Part shown: one piece after another, positions 18,231 through 26,894 of the stretch
How positions within the stretch are numbered: the first letter of the stretch is position 1
How the letters are laid out: each line of letters opens with the position of its first letter
Source of the DNA: Acidobacteriota bacterium
GTDB lineage: Bacteria > Acidobacteriota > Terriglobia > Acidiferrales > UBA7541
DNA: 64,000 nt
NCBI GenBank assembly: GCA_013289855.1
Contig: JABCZD010000012.1
Span: 62,001-126,000, forward strand
Direction of reading: 5' to 3'
Translations under genes and position numbers: made by a program
Notes under the pieces: generated by a model
What the model saw: the letters and a program-made list of their open reading frames with translations, nothing else
The model's database searches: none
What the model was told of the DNA's origin: nothing

Positions 18231-20147
18231 ATGCCCTCGGAAAACGAAAAGTCGCTCACCAAGAAGGAAAAGCGCAAGCAGGCGTGGAAGAGTCTGCCGG
18301 ACGTTTGGGCGCTGATTCATCCGCGCCGCGGATTGCTGATCGCCGGCTTCGCGCTGATGGCGGTGAACCGGCTATCCGGACTCGTGCTCCCGGCTTCCAC
18401 AAAATTTTTCGTCGACAACGTCGTCACCAAAAGACAGATCCACCTGCTCACGCCAATTGTCTTGGGCATCCTCGCCGCCACCATTTTGCAAGGCATCACG
18501 TCTTTCACGCTCACGCAGCTGCTCTCTAAATCCGCGCAAAAAATGATCACCGACCTGCGGCGCCAGGTGCAGGCGCACATCGGGCGGCTACCGGTTTCCT
18601 TTTACGACGCCAACAAAACCGGCGTGCTGGTCTCCCGCATCATGAGCGACGTCGAAGGCGTGCGCAATCTGGTGGGCACCGGCCTGGTGGAGTTTGTCGG
18701 CGGCATCATGACCGCGATCATCGCGCTGGTGTATCTGATTCACACCAGCGTGGTGATGACCGCCGTGGCTTTTTCCGTGCTGTTGGTTTTCGGTTTTGCC
18801 ATCAACAAAGCTTTTGCCACCATTCGCCCGATTTTCCGCGCACGGCCAAAAATCACCGCGGAAGTTACCGGCCGGTTGACCGAGTCGCTGGGCGGCGTTC
18901 GCGTGGTAAAGGGCTACCACGCCGAAGAACGCGAAGAAGGTATTTTCGCCACCGGCGTGCAGAGGCTGCTCGACAATGTTCTTAAAACATTGACCGCCAC
19001 TTCGCTGATGAGTCTTTCCGCGGCGGGTTTGATGGGCGTCGTCAGCGCTTTCATTATGGAAGTTGGCGCGCACAAAATGCTCGGCGGAACGATGACGCTG
19101 GGCGAATTTTTCGCGTTCAACGTTTTTCTCGGCTTGCTCATTGCGCCGGTGTTTCAAATCGTGGCCATCGGCACGCAGATTACCGAGGCCATCACCGGAC
19201 TGGAACGCACGCGCGAAATCTTGAACGAGACCAAGGAAGACGACGACCCGCGCCGCACCGTTACGCTCGGGCGTATCGCTGGCCAAGTGGTTCTCGATGA
19301 CGTCAGCTTCGCTTACGACGTGCGCAAGGAAGTGCTGCACAACATCAGCTTCACCGCCGAGCCCGGCACCGTGACCGCGCTGGTCGGCCCGTCTGGCGCG
19401 GGAAAATCCACCATTATTGGATTGCTGGCGGCATTTTACGTCCCGGCATCCGGCCGCGTGTCCGTCGACAGCATCGATCTTTCTACCGTCAAGCTGGAGT
19501 CTTACCGCACACAACTTGGCGTGGTGCTGCAGGAAACCTTTCTTTTTGACGGCACGATTCGCGAGAACGTGGGTTTCGCCCGACCGGACGCCACCGAAGC
19601 GGAGATTCTAGCGGCCTGCCGCATCGCGCGCGTGGACGAATTTGCGGAGGGCTTCGAGAAGGGTTACGAAACAGTAGTCGGCGAACGCGGCGTGCGACTA
19701 TCCGGCGGACAAAAGCAGCGCGTTTCCATCGCGCGCGCGATTCTCGCGGATCCACGCATTCTGATCCTCGACGAGGCTACCTCCAGCCTGGATTCGGAGT
19801 CGGAGGCCCTAATTCAGGAAGGGTTGCGCTACCTGATGCGCGGACGCACCACGTTTGTGATCGCGCACCGCCTTTCGACCATTCGCCGCGCCGAACAAAT
19901 TTTAGTGGTGGAAGCGGGCCGCATCATCGAACGCGGCACGCACGAATCGCTGTACGCCGCCGGCGGGCGATATTACGACCTGTATACCAAGCAGCACGCC
20001 GTAGCTTCAAACCTATTTCTCGCGCCGGGCGAAAGCAGTTCCGATGGCGACGAATCCGCAACCGCCGACGACAACCGCCGCAGCGGCAACGGCGCAAAAG
20101 AAGCCGGTGTCACCGACGCCATGCGCCTGATCCGCGGGCAGGGTTAG
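18231..20147 (+). CDS. MsbA-like ABC exporter, fused permease and ATPase
   Basis: 638-residue half-transporter acting as a dimer in the inner membrane. Six membrane segments span about 30-310 with the coupling region GRLPVSFYDANKTGVLVSRIMSDVEG. The nucleotide-binding domain has Walker A GPSGAGKST, Q-loop VVLQETFLFDG, signature LSGGQKQR, Walker B ILILDEATSSLDSE and the H-loop IAHRLSTI. A polar tail of about 50 residues follows. The layout fits lipid A or multidrug exporters. The start is the ATG of MPSENEKS at 18231; no clear ribosome site precedes it. The gene is flanked by inverted copies of a palindromic repeat. Confidence 0.92.
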   Translation: MPSENEKSLTKKEKRKQAWKSLPDVWALIHPRRGLLIAGFALMAVNRLSGLVLPASTKFFVDNVVTKRQIHLLTPIVLGILAATILQGITSFTLTQLLSKSAQKMITDLRRQVQAHIGRLPVSFYDANKTGVLVSRIMSDVEGVRNLVGTGLVEFVGGIMTAIIALVYLIHTSVVMTAVAFSVLLVFGFAINKAFATIRPIFRARPKITAEVTGRLTESLGGVRVVKGYHAEEREEGIFATGVQRLLDNVLKTLTATSLMSLSAAGLMGVVSAFIMEVGAHKMLGGTMTLGEFFAFNVFLGLLIAPVFQIVAIGTQITEAITGLERTREILNETKEDDDPRRTVTLGRIAGQVVLDDVSFAYDVRKEVLHNISFTAEPGTVTALVGPSGAGKSTIIGLLAAFYVPASGRVSVDSIDLSTVKLESYRTQLGVVLQETFLFDGTIRENVGFARPDATEAEILAACRIARVDEFAEGFEKGYETVVGERGVRLSGGQKQRVSIARAILADPRILILDEATSSLDSESEALIQEGLRYLMRGRTTFVIAHRLSTIRRAEQILVVEAGRIIERGTHESLYAAGGRYYDLYTKQHAVASNLFLAPGESSSDGDESATADDNRRSGNGAKEAGVTDAMRLIRGQG

Positions 20148-20153
20148 TTTTGG

Positions 20154-20177
20154 TAGCACAGGCACTCTTGCCTGTGC
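20154..20177 (+). repeat. Small palindromic intergenic repeat, copy B
   Basis: Arms GCACAGGCA (20156-20164) and TGCCTGTGC (20169-20177) form a perfect 9-bp stem with loop CTCT, beginning 7 bp after the exporter stop codon. A degenerate inverted half (GCACAGAAGAGTGCCAGCGC) follows near 20205-20224. In addition to being a dispersed repeat it could act as an RNA-stabilising or terminating hairpin for the exporter mRNA; no T-run follows. Confidence 0.7.
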
Positions 20178-20234
20178 GCTTTGCGTACGCGATACAGCCG
20201 CCGCACAGAAGAGTGCCAGCGCTACTCAAACCAT

Positions 20235-20657
20235 CTACGCCGTCAAGCGTCGCGCCACGACAGCCTTTTTTGGCCCCGGCGGCGGCAACATGGTGGCCAT
20301 CTTGCGAATCATGGCGACTACCAGGCGCTTGTCGCCATCCGATAGCGTGTTGCTGTACTTCTTGATCTCCGCCAGAAAGCGAATTTCGTCGGCCGAAAGC
20401 TCTCCAAGCATCTTCTGGGTCTCTTTGTCCCGCGGCGTTTCCGTGCCGGGGAAAAAATCGGCCAGCGAAATGTCCATGGCTTGCGCGATCTTCGCCAGCG
20501 TTTCAAGCGAGGGCACGGTGTGCCCGTTCTCTACGCGCGAAAGATAGCAACGCAGCAATCCGGTGCGCCGCTCGATGTCGCCTTGCGACAATCCGCGCTG
20601 GCTGCGATAGCTCTTGATGACCTCTCCGATGTTTACCCTGGGTTTCTCTTTTGGCAT
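20235..20657 (-). CDS. XRE-family transcriptional regulator
   Basis: 140-residue DNA-binding protein. The helix-turn-helix spans about 10-65: IGEVIKSYRSQRGLSQGDIERRTGLLRCYLSRVENGHTVPSLETLAKIAQAMDI, read here in shorter parts as GLSQGDIERRTG (helix 2), CYLSRVENG (recognition helix) and LETLAKIAQAMDI. The rest (EIRFLAEIKKYSNTLSDGDKRLVVAMIRKMA) is helical and ends in a basic tail. GGAGAT lies 7 nt before the ATG. It stands alone between the exporter and the glycine-zipper gene; its targets are unknown. Confidence 0.88.
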   Translation of the reverse strand: MPKEKPRVNIGEVIKSYRSQRGLSQGDIERRTGLLRCYLSRVENGHTVPSLETLAKIAQAMDISLADFFPGTETPRDKETQKMLGELSADEIRFLAEIKKYSNTLSDGDKRLVVAMIRKMATMLPPPGPKKAVVARRLTA

Positions 20658-20910
20658 GCCGATCTCCTATCCAGGGGGTATCCTATTCACTAACAGCCAG
20701 AGTAGCAAGCGGGAAGTTGGGGGGAATGTTTCCAATTTGATAACGGGAGTGGCGGGAAGCCAACTGTCCCGAAATGGAACAGCCGGGCGCTCGCTGGTTG
20801 ACCCAAAACGGAACGGGCGGCTATCCGCCTGCCCTGTTCGTCTTGCTCGCTTATCCGTCGTCCCGATTTCTACCCCGACAAGACCGGGGCGCCCGGCCGA
20901 CCGCCGACCG

Positions 20911-21906
20911 TCAGTGCGCCGCCGGGCTGGTGGTCGCGTTTACTGTGACCGGCTGCTGTAACTTGAATTCCAGCAGCGTCTCGCTGGGCACCTTCACTTC
21001 TTTGCCCCGAGTAAGCACCTGCGCGCCCGCGCCTGCCGCCGAGCCGACACCCGCGCCGATCGCCGCGCCAGCGCCGCCCCCGGCGATGCCGCCGATGAGC
21101 GCGCCGAGGACCGCACCGCCACCGACCTTCTTGGCGGTATCGCCGCCACGCCCCTTGCCCTTCAGGGTGTAATCGTCGCTGACCAGGGGATAATCCGTGC
21201 CGTCGACCACCATGCGCGTTAGCTCCAGTTCCAATTCGGAACTCCCGCTAAAGTGTCCGGCTTCCTTGGCATACGCGAGTTTTCCATACACGTCAGCACC
21301 CCTGCGCGCCACCAAAACACCATTCACCGTCAAATCGGTTTCGAGGCTGGCATGAAATACGTCGCCTACATTGTTCTTCTTCGAATCCACGCCATCAATC
21401 ATGCGAATCAACAGACTTTGATCCACTGGGAGAGTAATTGGACTACCCGGCGCGACGGGAGCCGGAGCGCTGGCAGCCAGAGCCGGCGCACGCGGTGGCG
21501 GGTTCGTGGGAGGAGGCGTCGCAGACGGAGTCGGCGCATCAGGAACGTTCGCTGTCGGTGGATCGGCGGGAACTGGCGGAGCCGCGTTGTCCTGTGCCTG
21601 AGGCGACGGTTCACTGTTGTTCGGTGCCGGAGGGGGAGCGCTATTGTCTTGAGGGGTAGGAGGCGCGGAAGGCGGCGCGTTATTCTGATCGTGATAAACG
21701 GTGGTAAACGTCAGCGCCACGATGTCGTTCACGCTGAAAGTGCGAACCTCGCCATTCCACTCAAATCGCAGTACTGCCTGCGTGCCGCCGAGGAATCGCC
21801 CCTGCAGCACGCGCCCATCTTTCAACTCTAGCGTGTCCGCCGAAGCTGCACCAGCCAGCAGCAATCCCAGCGCTGAAGCGGAAGCCAGTGTCTGCCAAAT
21901 TTTCAA
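20911..21906 (-). CDS. Exported glycine-zipper protein of unknown function
   Basis: 331 residues from a TTG start at 21906, chosen because AGAGGTG lies just upstream and the N-terminus then reads as a signal peptide ending GAASA. A first domain (about 22-70: LELKDGRVLQGRFLGGTQAVLRFEWNG and so on) looks like a small beta-barrel. A Pro/Ala/Asn-rich linker spans about 75-160. A beta-rich domain (about 165-260: LIRMIDGVDSKKNNVGDVFHASLE) follows. A glycine-zipper membrane segment (ALIGGIAGGGAGAAIGAGVGSAAGAG) lies near 275-305. The whole suggests an envelope protein. A longer GTG-initiated frame from 21966 would spoil the signal peptide. Confidence 0.75.
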   Translation of the reverse strand: MKIWQTLASASALGLLLAGAASADTLELKDGRVLQGRFLGGTQAVLRFEWNGEVRTFSVNDIVALTFTTVYHDQNNAPPSAPPTPQDNSAPPPAPNNSEPSPQAQDNAAPPVPADPPTANVPDAPTPSATPPPTNPPPRAPALAASAPAPVAPGSPITLPVDQSLLIRMIDGVDSKKNNVGDVFHASLETDLTVNGVLVARRGADVYGKLAYAKEAGHFSGSSELELELTRMVVDGTDYPLVSDDYTLKGKGRGGDTAKKVGGGAVLGALIGGIAGGGAGAAIGAGVGSAAGAGAQVLTRGKEVKVPSETLLEFKLQQPVTVNATTSPAAH

Positions 21907-22113
21907 GCTGCACCTCTCGCGGGACGCTAGCTCGTAGTTTCTCCCGGTGATTGAGAACCGAGCCACCCGGGCACGGTTACGTCACCAAGCGACGCCGATG
22001 CCCGATTATAAACGACCCACCTGCATCCGATTGGATGAATCACAGACCGCGATTGGTTGTGCTCCAATCGCCGACGCGGACGAGCCTTTTTTGCATTGCG
22101 GGGGCTTGAATCA

Positions 22114-24813
22114 CTACGGCCGAACCGTAATCGGCGTCACATTAAACCCGTCCACGCTGACGACCGGCACCTGGCCGCCGACACCCGCAATCGGCGCACC
22201 CACATAACGCATGGACACTACCCGTGATTCCCCGGGCAGCAACGAAAAGTAGTTGTCTTCCCAGAGCACGGGCACGATATCCGCGCCACCCGGCCCTTGC
22301 GTCAATCGCAGGTGCACCATAAACGCCACGCTGGCACTCGGATTTTTCACAGCGATGCGCGCGGGTTGCGGCCCCAGTCCTGCGTCGCCCTTCGACACAA
22401 TCGTGGCTTCCACCTTCACTTGCGGCAAGCTCTGCAATCCGGTCAAATCGCCAAACTCTTTCTGCGGCGTATAGACCGTATCCTGTTTGTGCGACCAATC
22501 CAGCGTGTCGGCCTTGGTCGAGAGCCAGTAAAAATTGTCGCTCACCAACGCACCCGCCGCGTCATGAAGCTGCAAGCGCAGAAAATACGTTGTGCTGATC
22601 CCTGGGACCGCCGGCAGCGCGAACGCCTTGTTGCTGCTGTCCGGCCCCAGATCGAGCGTCGCGTCCTTGGCCGCTTTTTCCACGGCGTTGATGTCGTAAA
22701 TTTTTGCGCTGGCCTTCAGGCCTTTCAGCGACGCAAACGTCCCGTTGATCACCGCCACAGAATTGTCGTCGTACGAATATTGGATATGCACCGGCTCGCA
22801 GGCCTTCTTGGTGCCAGAGTAGCCGCCCGCTGGAACCAGATAATAGTCGTAGAGGTGCCAGATCAGCGATGGCCAGGCGTTGTCCAACATCCACTGAATC
22901 ACGCCGGTGGATACATATTTATTGCGCGCGTAGGCTTCAAACATCGCGCGTTGCCCGTCATACGTAACCGCCTGTGCTTTGCGCAAATAATCGTCCAGCG
23001 TGTTGGCTTGCCCGTAGCGGCGATTCAGGCCGTCGGTAAACACATTCACCGTGGTAAACCGTTCTTTGCCCGCGTGATAGTTCCAGAAATCGTCGATGGG
23101 CCACAAATGCTCTTTGGGAATAAAGCGCTCCAAGCTTTCGCGCGGGGGAATTGCCGGACCCGGACTGGTCTCCGTGTTGTAGCTATACGCCCCGCCGGCC
23201 TTGGTATCCGTCAACCAATAAACCGGAGGCACGTACTCATATGGCCCGGTCATCTTCACGCCGGATGGCCCCGTTACCGTCGTCGCCGTCTCCGAAGCGG
23301 AGGACACCGAAGGATTCTGCCAATCCAGTTCCTTCAATATCGCCAGGTAGTTTTTTTCAACATCGGCCGGCGGCGGACCATCGCTGCCGTTCAGCCACAC
23401 AAACACGCTGGGATGCTGTCGCAAAACGCGTATCTGGCTCTTGAGCGATTCGCCGGAAATTGCATGCTGCTCAGCCTTCCAGTTCGACCATTTTTCCCAC
23501 GCATCGCAGCACGTCCAGCCCGGCATCACCAAAATTCCCAGGCGGTCGGTCTTCGTGTAAAACTCTTCGCGATCCAGCCGCCCTTCCAGGCGAATCGTGT
23601 TCATGCCCATGTCGCGAACGTACGCCAGGTCAGTGTCGAGCTTTGCGGACGACCAGCGGAATAACAGATCGGGCGCCCACGCCGCGCCGCGAATTAATAC
23701 GTTATGGCCGTTTATCTTGAAAAGCCGCCCGCCCTGTGGAGTCAGCTCGGAAGTAACTTCACGGATTCCAAAGGTGGTGCTGGCGGAATCGCTGATGCCC
23801 TGCCCGGCAAGATCGAACGTCAGCGTCGCCTTATACAAGCTTGGCTCGCCCATGGTGTACGGCCACCACAAACGGGGATGCGCCAACTGCAATTGCGCAA
23901 ATTGCTCGGGCGTAAATCTCACAGTCTTCGTTTCGCCCGCCGCCAGCGACACCGCCTGATTCAGCTCCACACCTTCCATTTCAAAGTGCAAGTTGCCTTG
24001 CACAGGGTGATCCGCGGCATTGTGCAAGTCCGCGCTGGCCGTGAGCGCCGAAGTGGTATAACCATCTCCAAGTTTTGACGCCACGTAAGGATTGCGCACC
24101 GTCACGTCGCCGCTGGACGTCAAAAACACTTCCTTCCAGATGCCCATGTTTTTATCGGGCGGCGTGGGGTTCCAGTCCACCCAGGTGATTCCTAAATCGT
24201 TCTTCCCCGGCGCGAACACTTCCACCGCCAGCGCGTTGTTCTTGCCACTTTCCAGGAATTTCGTTACTTCAAACTCAAAGCCGCGATACGTTCCCGCCAC
24301 CTCTTTGTCTCCGGCTAGCTTCTTTCCGTTGATCCAGATATTGGCGCGATAGTTGATGCCCAGAAAATGCAGCCAGTTTTTTGCGTTCTGCCCGGCTGCC
24401 GGCGACGAAAACTCCGTGCGGTACCACCACGAACAGCGGAACGGACTATCCTTCGGCATCTCCTGATTCGCAAAAAAAGTCTTGTCGGAGTAATCCATCC
24501 CCGGAAAGCTCTTCAGATTCTTGCCATAATCCGGATCGGGATAGGTTTTGTCGGTGACCAGCACGCCCACCACGGTGGCCGGAACGTCCGTCTTGTGCCA
24601 GGAGCCGGCATCAAATCCCACCAGCGAAATCTTCTCACCACCCTCTTTGGCGACGCACGAAGACTGCACTTCCCATCCCTGATGTAAAAATACCTTCCCC
24701 GGTGCCGCGCTAGAATCTGAACTCTGGGCGCGCAGGCTGCCCGCCACACCCAAATTCATCAGCAGCACAGTCACGGCAAGAATCGCTTTGCACCACCACG
24801 GCGAACGCAGCAT
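22114..24813 (-). CDS. Exo-beta-D-glucosaminidase-like glycoside hydrolase (GH2)
   Basis: 899 residues with a signal peptide (1-30, ending SLRAQ). A jelly-roll sugar-binding domain (about 40-240: FRCSWWYRTEF, NYRANIWINGKKL), an immunoglobulin-like domain (240-355) and a TIM barrel (about 360-650) follow. The putative acid/base Asp478 is in WLNGSDGPP and the nucleophile Glu548 is in YSYNTETSPGP, the pattern of chitosan-degrading exo-beta-D-glucosaminidase (CsxA type) more than of beta-galactosidase or mannosidase. C-terminal beta domains complete the protein. The likely role is removal of glucosamine from chito-oligosaccharides; beta-mannosidase-like activity cannot be excluded. GAGGAG precedes the ATG. 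Confidence 0.87.
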   Translation of the reverse strand: MLRSPWWCKAILAVTVLLMNLGVAGSLRAQSSDSSAAPGKVFLHQGWEVQSSCVAKEGGEKISLVGFDAGSWHKTDVPATVVGVLVTDKTYPDPDYGKNLKSFPGMDYSDKTFFANQEMPKDSPFRCSWWYRTEFSSPAAGQNAKNWLHFLGINYRANIWINGKKLAGDKEVAGTYRGFEFEVTKFLESGKNNALAVEVFAPGKNDLGITWVDWNPTPPDKNMGIWKEVFLTSSGDVTVRNPYVASKLGDGYTTSALTASADLHNAADHPVQGNLHFEMEGVELNQAVSLAAGETKTVRFTPEQFAQLQLAHPRLWWPYTMGEPSLYKATLTFDLAGQGISDSASTTFGIREVTSELTPQGGRLFKINGHNVLIRGAAWAPDLLFRWSSAKLDTDLAYVRDMGMNTIRLEGRLDREEFYTKTDRLGILVMPGWTCCDAWEKWSNWKAEQHAISGESLKSQIRVLRQHPSVFVWLNGSDGPPPADVEKNYLAILKELDWQNPSVSSASETATTVTGPSGVKMTGPYEYVPPVYWLTDTKAGGAYSYNTETSPGPAIPPRESLERFIPKEHLWPIDDFWNYHAGKERFTTVNVFTDGLNRRYGQANTLDDYLRKAQAVTYDGQRAMFEAYARNKYVSTGVIQWMLDNAWPSLIWHLYDYYLVPAGGYSGTKKACEPVHIQYSYDDNSVAVINGTFASLKGLKASAKIYDINAVEKAAKDATLDLGPDSSNKAFALPAVPGISTTYFLRLQLHDAAGALVSDNFYWLSTKADTLDWSHKQDTVYTPQKEFGDLTGLQSLPQVKVEATIVSKGDAGLGPQPARIAVKNPSASVAFMVHLRLTQGPGGADIVPVLWEDNYFSLLPGESRVVSMRYVGAPIAGVGGQVPVVSVDGFNVTPITVRP

Positions 24814-24858
24814 AAGGCTCCTCAGCTAGCAGCAGTTTTGATTTCGAAAGTCGCGACG

Positions 24859-24928
24859 ATTATACAAACGAATATGCGAACGACCGTCATCGCTCAATCG
24901 GGCGGGTCTTATATTAAACCGATTTAAT
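24859..24928 (-). promoter_or_regulatory. Candidate promoter and LacI-like palindrome upstream of the GH2 gene
   Basis: On the minus strand a perfect -10 hexamer TATAAT (24864-24859) lies about 45 bp before the GH2 start; no good -35 is visible. At 24913-24928, about 50 bp further upstream, ATTAAA and TTTAAT flank CCGA, a palindrome with a central CG like sites of LacI-family regulators. Control by such a regulator is an inference; none is encoded nearby. Confidence 0.4.
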
Positions 24929-24974
24929 GAAACCTTTATCGATTATTTTTCGCTGCTGGCAATTTCCCCAACAC

Positions 24975-25364
24975 CTACAGCTCTCCATCGGGAAGAATGC
25001 CCAGCGCTTTTACTACGCAGCTAGCAACGGCACGAATTTGCACTTCCGTCAGCGTCCTGGTTTGTGTTCGCGGCCGCCGTAAGGTCGCTTTCCGAATAGT
25101 AGTGATGCTTTCGGCTTGTAGATCGCAAACCTGATGCAAACCGGTTTCGCCGGGCTGCATAGTTATGTGCGTTGGCCCCGGCCGCACCCTGGTCGAGAAC
25201 GGCACTACCAGCACCGTTTCCGCTTTGGGGTGCTGGTTTCTGCCATTAGGAGAAACGATGACCACCGGCCGGTCCAATTTCCCCGGCAGATCACTCGGGA
25301 AGGGCACGAACCAAATCTCTCCACGCAGCGGTTGCGGCGGAACTCCCGCGGGGGCTTGCGTCAT
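24975..25364 (-). CDS. mazF: MazF/PemK-type endoribonuclease toxin
   Basis: 129 residues. The MazF fold is recognisable from the start: RGEIWFVPFPSDLPGKLDRPVVIVS, then TVLVVPFST, ITMQPGETGL and CDLQAESITTIRK, which matches the conserved active-site region of these mRNA-cutting toxins. Its ATG overlaps the antitoxin stop codon (ATGA at 25361-25364), so both are translated together. The stop is 161 bp from the GH2 start. Target codon specificity cannot be read from sequence. Confidence 0.9.
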   Translation of the reverse strand: MTQAPAGVPPQPLRGEIWFVPFPSDLPGKLDRPVVIVSPNGRNQHPKAETVLVVPFSTRVRPGPTHITMQPGETGLHQVCDLQAESITTIRKATLRRPRTQTRTLTEVQIRAVASCVVKALGILPDGEL

Positions 25365-25678
25365 GATCGCTCCGCTCTTCCCACACGCTGGAATTCTTGC
25401 TCCGCCATTTTACCCCAGGCCATTTCTTCGGCCCGTTCTTCGTCAGAAATTCCATCGTAGTAAGCGCGCGTCTGGCGATTGAGTTCTTCCGCCTCAACCA
25501 TACGGCGGCAGGCGGCCACAACGTCTTCCACGCAGGCGCTCATGGACGCGGCTTGCACCTGATCCTTCCGCCGCCGCAGAAAACGCACCGTCTCTTCTTG
25601 CAGCGATACCGTCATGCGAATCTTGCGCGCGGACTTTTTGCCTGCGCGAACTGTAGAAACGTTACGGGAATGCGGCAT
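25361..25678 (-). CDS. mazE: Antitoxin of the MazEF pair
   Basis: 105 residues from the ATG at 25678, where GGAGGT stands 9 nt upstream; the in-frame extension to 25711 has no ribosome site. The N-terminal third is basic (RAGKKSARKIRMTVSLQEE) and reads as a ribbon-helix-helix DNA-binding segment (VSLQEETVRFLRRRKDQVQAAS); the acidic C-terminus (YDGISDEERAEEMAWGKMAEQE) is a typical toxin-binding tail. Position upstream of, and overlap with, mazF support the call. It probably represses its own promoter. Confidence 0.85.
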   Translation of the reverse strand: MPHSRNVSTVRAGKKSARKIRMTVSLQEETVRFLRRRKDQVQAASMSACVEDVVAACRRMVEAEELNRQTRAYYDGISDEERAEEMAWGKMAEQEFQRVGRAERS

Positions 25679-25691
25679 ATCAGCTACCTCC

Positions 25692-25731
25692 GTATGACGA
25701 ACATCATACAATAATCATACGCACCAGCCAA
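25692..25731 (-). promoter_or_regulatory. mazEF promoter with overlapping operator
   Basis: Minus-strand TTGGCT (25731-25726) and TATGAT (25708-25703) are 17 bp apart. GTATGA (25692-25697) and TCATAC (25704-25709) form an inverted repeat with a 6-bp gap that covers the -10; a second TCATAC lies at 25715-25720 inside the spacer. Binding of the antitoxin here would block the promoter, as is usual for this class. Confidence 0.6.
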
Positions 25732-25851
25732 CGTACCAGAAGCGCGGCCAAACACCCCGCAACTGTTCATGGTGCCAGTCTCGCACCCCGTCCCTCCGTG
25801 CTGGTGCCTCCGTACTATTCTCCCGGCACCTTGCGCAAGCAAGAATCTTTC

Positions 25852-25950
25852 ATGCGACCACCATCAGCCCGCTGGATCTTGCACACCTACCTCAAGCTCA
25901 CCGCCCTGCTCATCCTCCTCGGTGGCGCCGTCCGTCTCCTCGACCGCTAG
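25852..25950 (+). CDS. Possible small membrane protein (32 residues)
   Basis: An ATG-started frame of 32 codons encodes one hydrophobic helix (LKLTALLILLGGAVRLL) between basic ends. The ribosome site is weak. It lies in the 320-nt gap between mazE and higA, opposite to both. It may be a real small protein or chance; a hydrophobic segment alone is weak evidence. Nothing else gene-like is seen in this gap. Confidence 0.25.
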   Translation: MRPPSARWILHTYLKLTALLILLGGAVRLLDR

Positions 25951-25998
25951 CGCCATGCACCGCCCCTGCTACACATGCTCAAAGCAGGACTCCGTCGC

Positions 25999-26322
25999 TT
26001 ACCGCCGTACCCGTTTCGCCCGCGCAAACTTCGCGATACGCACCGTCCCATTCGGCAAGTTTGCGCTAATCTCTAACGTTCCGCCGATCGCCTCGATGTA
26101 CTTTCGCAGCGTGCTCACGAACATATCCGTCTGCTTCTCGATCTTGGAGATGGACGATTGCTTGATGTTCAGGGATGCGGCGAGCCGTTCCTGGGTGAAA
26201 TCCATAGCCTGCCGCAATTCATCAAGCGGAAGCTCCTTGATGATTCTGGCGGCTCGGCGCTTTGCAGCTTTCTGGTCCGCCAGCGGCATCTTGTTCCTCA
26301 GCTCGCTAAATTTTGTCGCCAC
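25999..26322 (-). CDS. higA: HigA-like antitoxin (XRE domain)
   Basis: 107 residues. A helical N-terminus (ADQKAAKRRAARIIKELPLDELRQAM) is followed by a helix-turn-helix (TQERLAASLNIKQSSISKIEKQTD, read as FTQERLAASLN plus SSISKIEKQ) and a short beta C-terminus (GGTLEISANLPNGTVRI) common in HigA-type antitoxins. The start overlaps the toxin frame by 17 nt; the toxin gene comes first, the reverse order found in HigBA systems. Predicted to bind its toxin and its own promoter. Confidence 0.85.
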   Translation of the reverse strand: MATKFSELRNKMPLADQKAAKRRAARIIKELPLDELRQAMDFTQERLAASLNIKQSSISKIEKQTDMFVSTLRKYIEAIGGTLEISANLPNGTVRIAKFARAKRVRR

Positions 26323-26674
26323 GTTTTTCCTCCTTCAAAGCCCTCAGATGGTCTTCGTAAATCCTGTCAGCGACGGGCACGAATTTCTGGTACCAGCGTT
26401 TGTCGCCCGTCTTATTCCCGCCAACTAACAGAATCGCGAAGCTTCTCGGATCAAACGCAAATAGAATCCGGTACGGCTCGCCGGCATGCTGGACTCTCAA
26501 TTCCTTCATATTCGGATACTTCGATCCATGTATCCTCTCGACGTACGGTCTGCCGAGGCTCGGACCGCGGACTTCTAGGACCTCAACGATGGCCGCAATG
26601 GACCGCCGCTCCGCAGCTGCTAGTTCATTCCACCAGACCTTGAACTCGTCGGTGACCTCGACTTCCCATGCCAT
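26306..26674 (-). CDS. higB: HigB/RelE-like toxin
   Basis: 122 residues from the ATG at 26674 (MAWEVEVTDEFKVWW), where the family homology begins; a longer frame to 26743 exists but is not conserved-looking. Motifs of the phage Gp49/HigB family are visible: WWNELAAAERRSI, GPSLGRPYVERIHGSKYPNMKELR, YRILFAFDP and ILLVGGNKTGDKRWY. Such proteins cut mRNA on the ribosome. It is 134 bp from the tRNA-Leu gene and overlaps higA by 17 nt. Confidence 0.87.
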   Translation of the reverse strand: MAWEVEVTDEFKVWWNELAAAERRSIAAIVEVLEVRGPSLGRPYVERIHGSKYPNMKELRVQHAGEPYRILFAFDPRSFAILLVGGNKTGDKRWYQKFVPVADRIYEDHLRALKEEKRGDKI

Positions 26675-26807
26675 CCAATGAATATAGCTCGGAAGGGGTA
26701 TTACGTCAATTCCGTGGCGCAGCCGGCCTGCCGAACTTTTCATTCGTACCCGAATGACTAAAAAGTCGAGTTCTCCGCACTCTAAACTAGTGTTATTCTA
26801 TTGGTTC

Positions 26808-26894
26808 GCCGGGCTGGCGGAACTGGCAGACGCGCCGGACTCAAAATCCGGTGACCGCAAGGTCGTGTAGGTTCGATTCCTATGCCCGGCACCA
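26808..26894 (+). tRNA. tRNA-Leu, anticodon CAA
   Basis: Acceptor stem GCCGGGC (26808-26814) pairs with GCCCGGC (26884-26890); the discriminator is A and CCA is encoded (26892-26894). The anticodon stem CCGGA/TCCGG encloses the loop CTCAAAA with anticodon CAA at 26842-26844. A long variable arm (TGACCGCAAGGTC) marks a class II tRNA, and the T-loop TTCGATT is standard. Reads UUG codons. Confidence 0.96.

Noticed and set aside
22297-23664. 455-codon plus-strand frame
   Set aside because: Antisense to the GH2 enzyme, which has conserved catalytic motifs.
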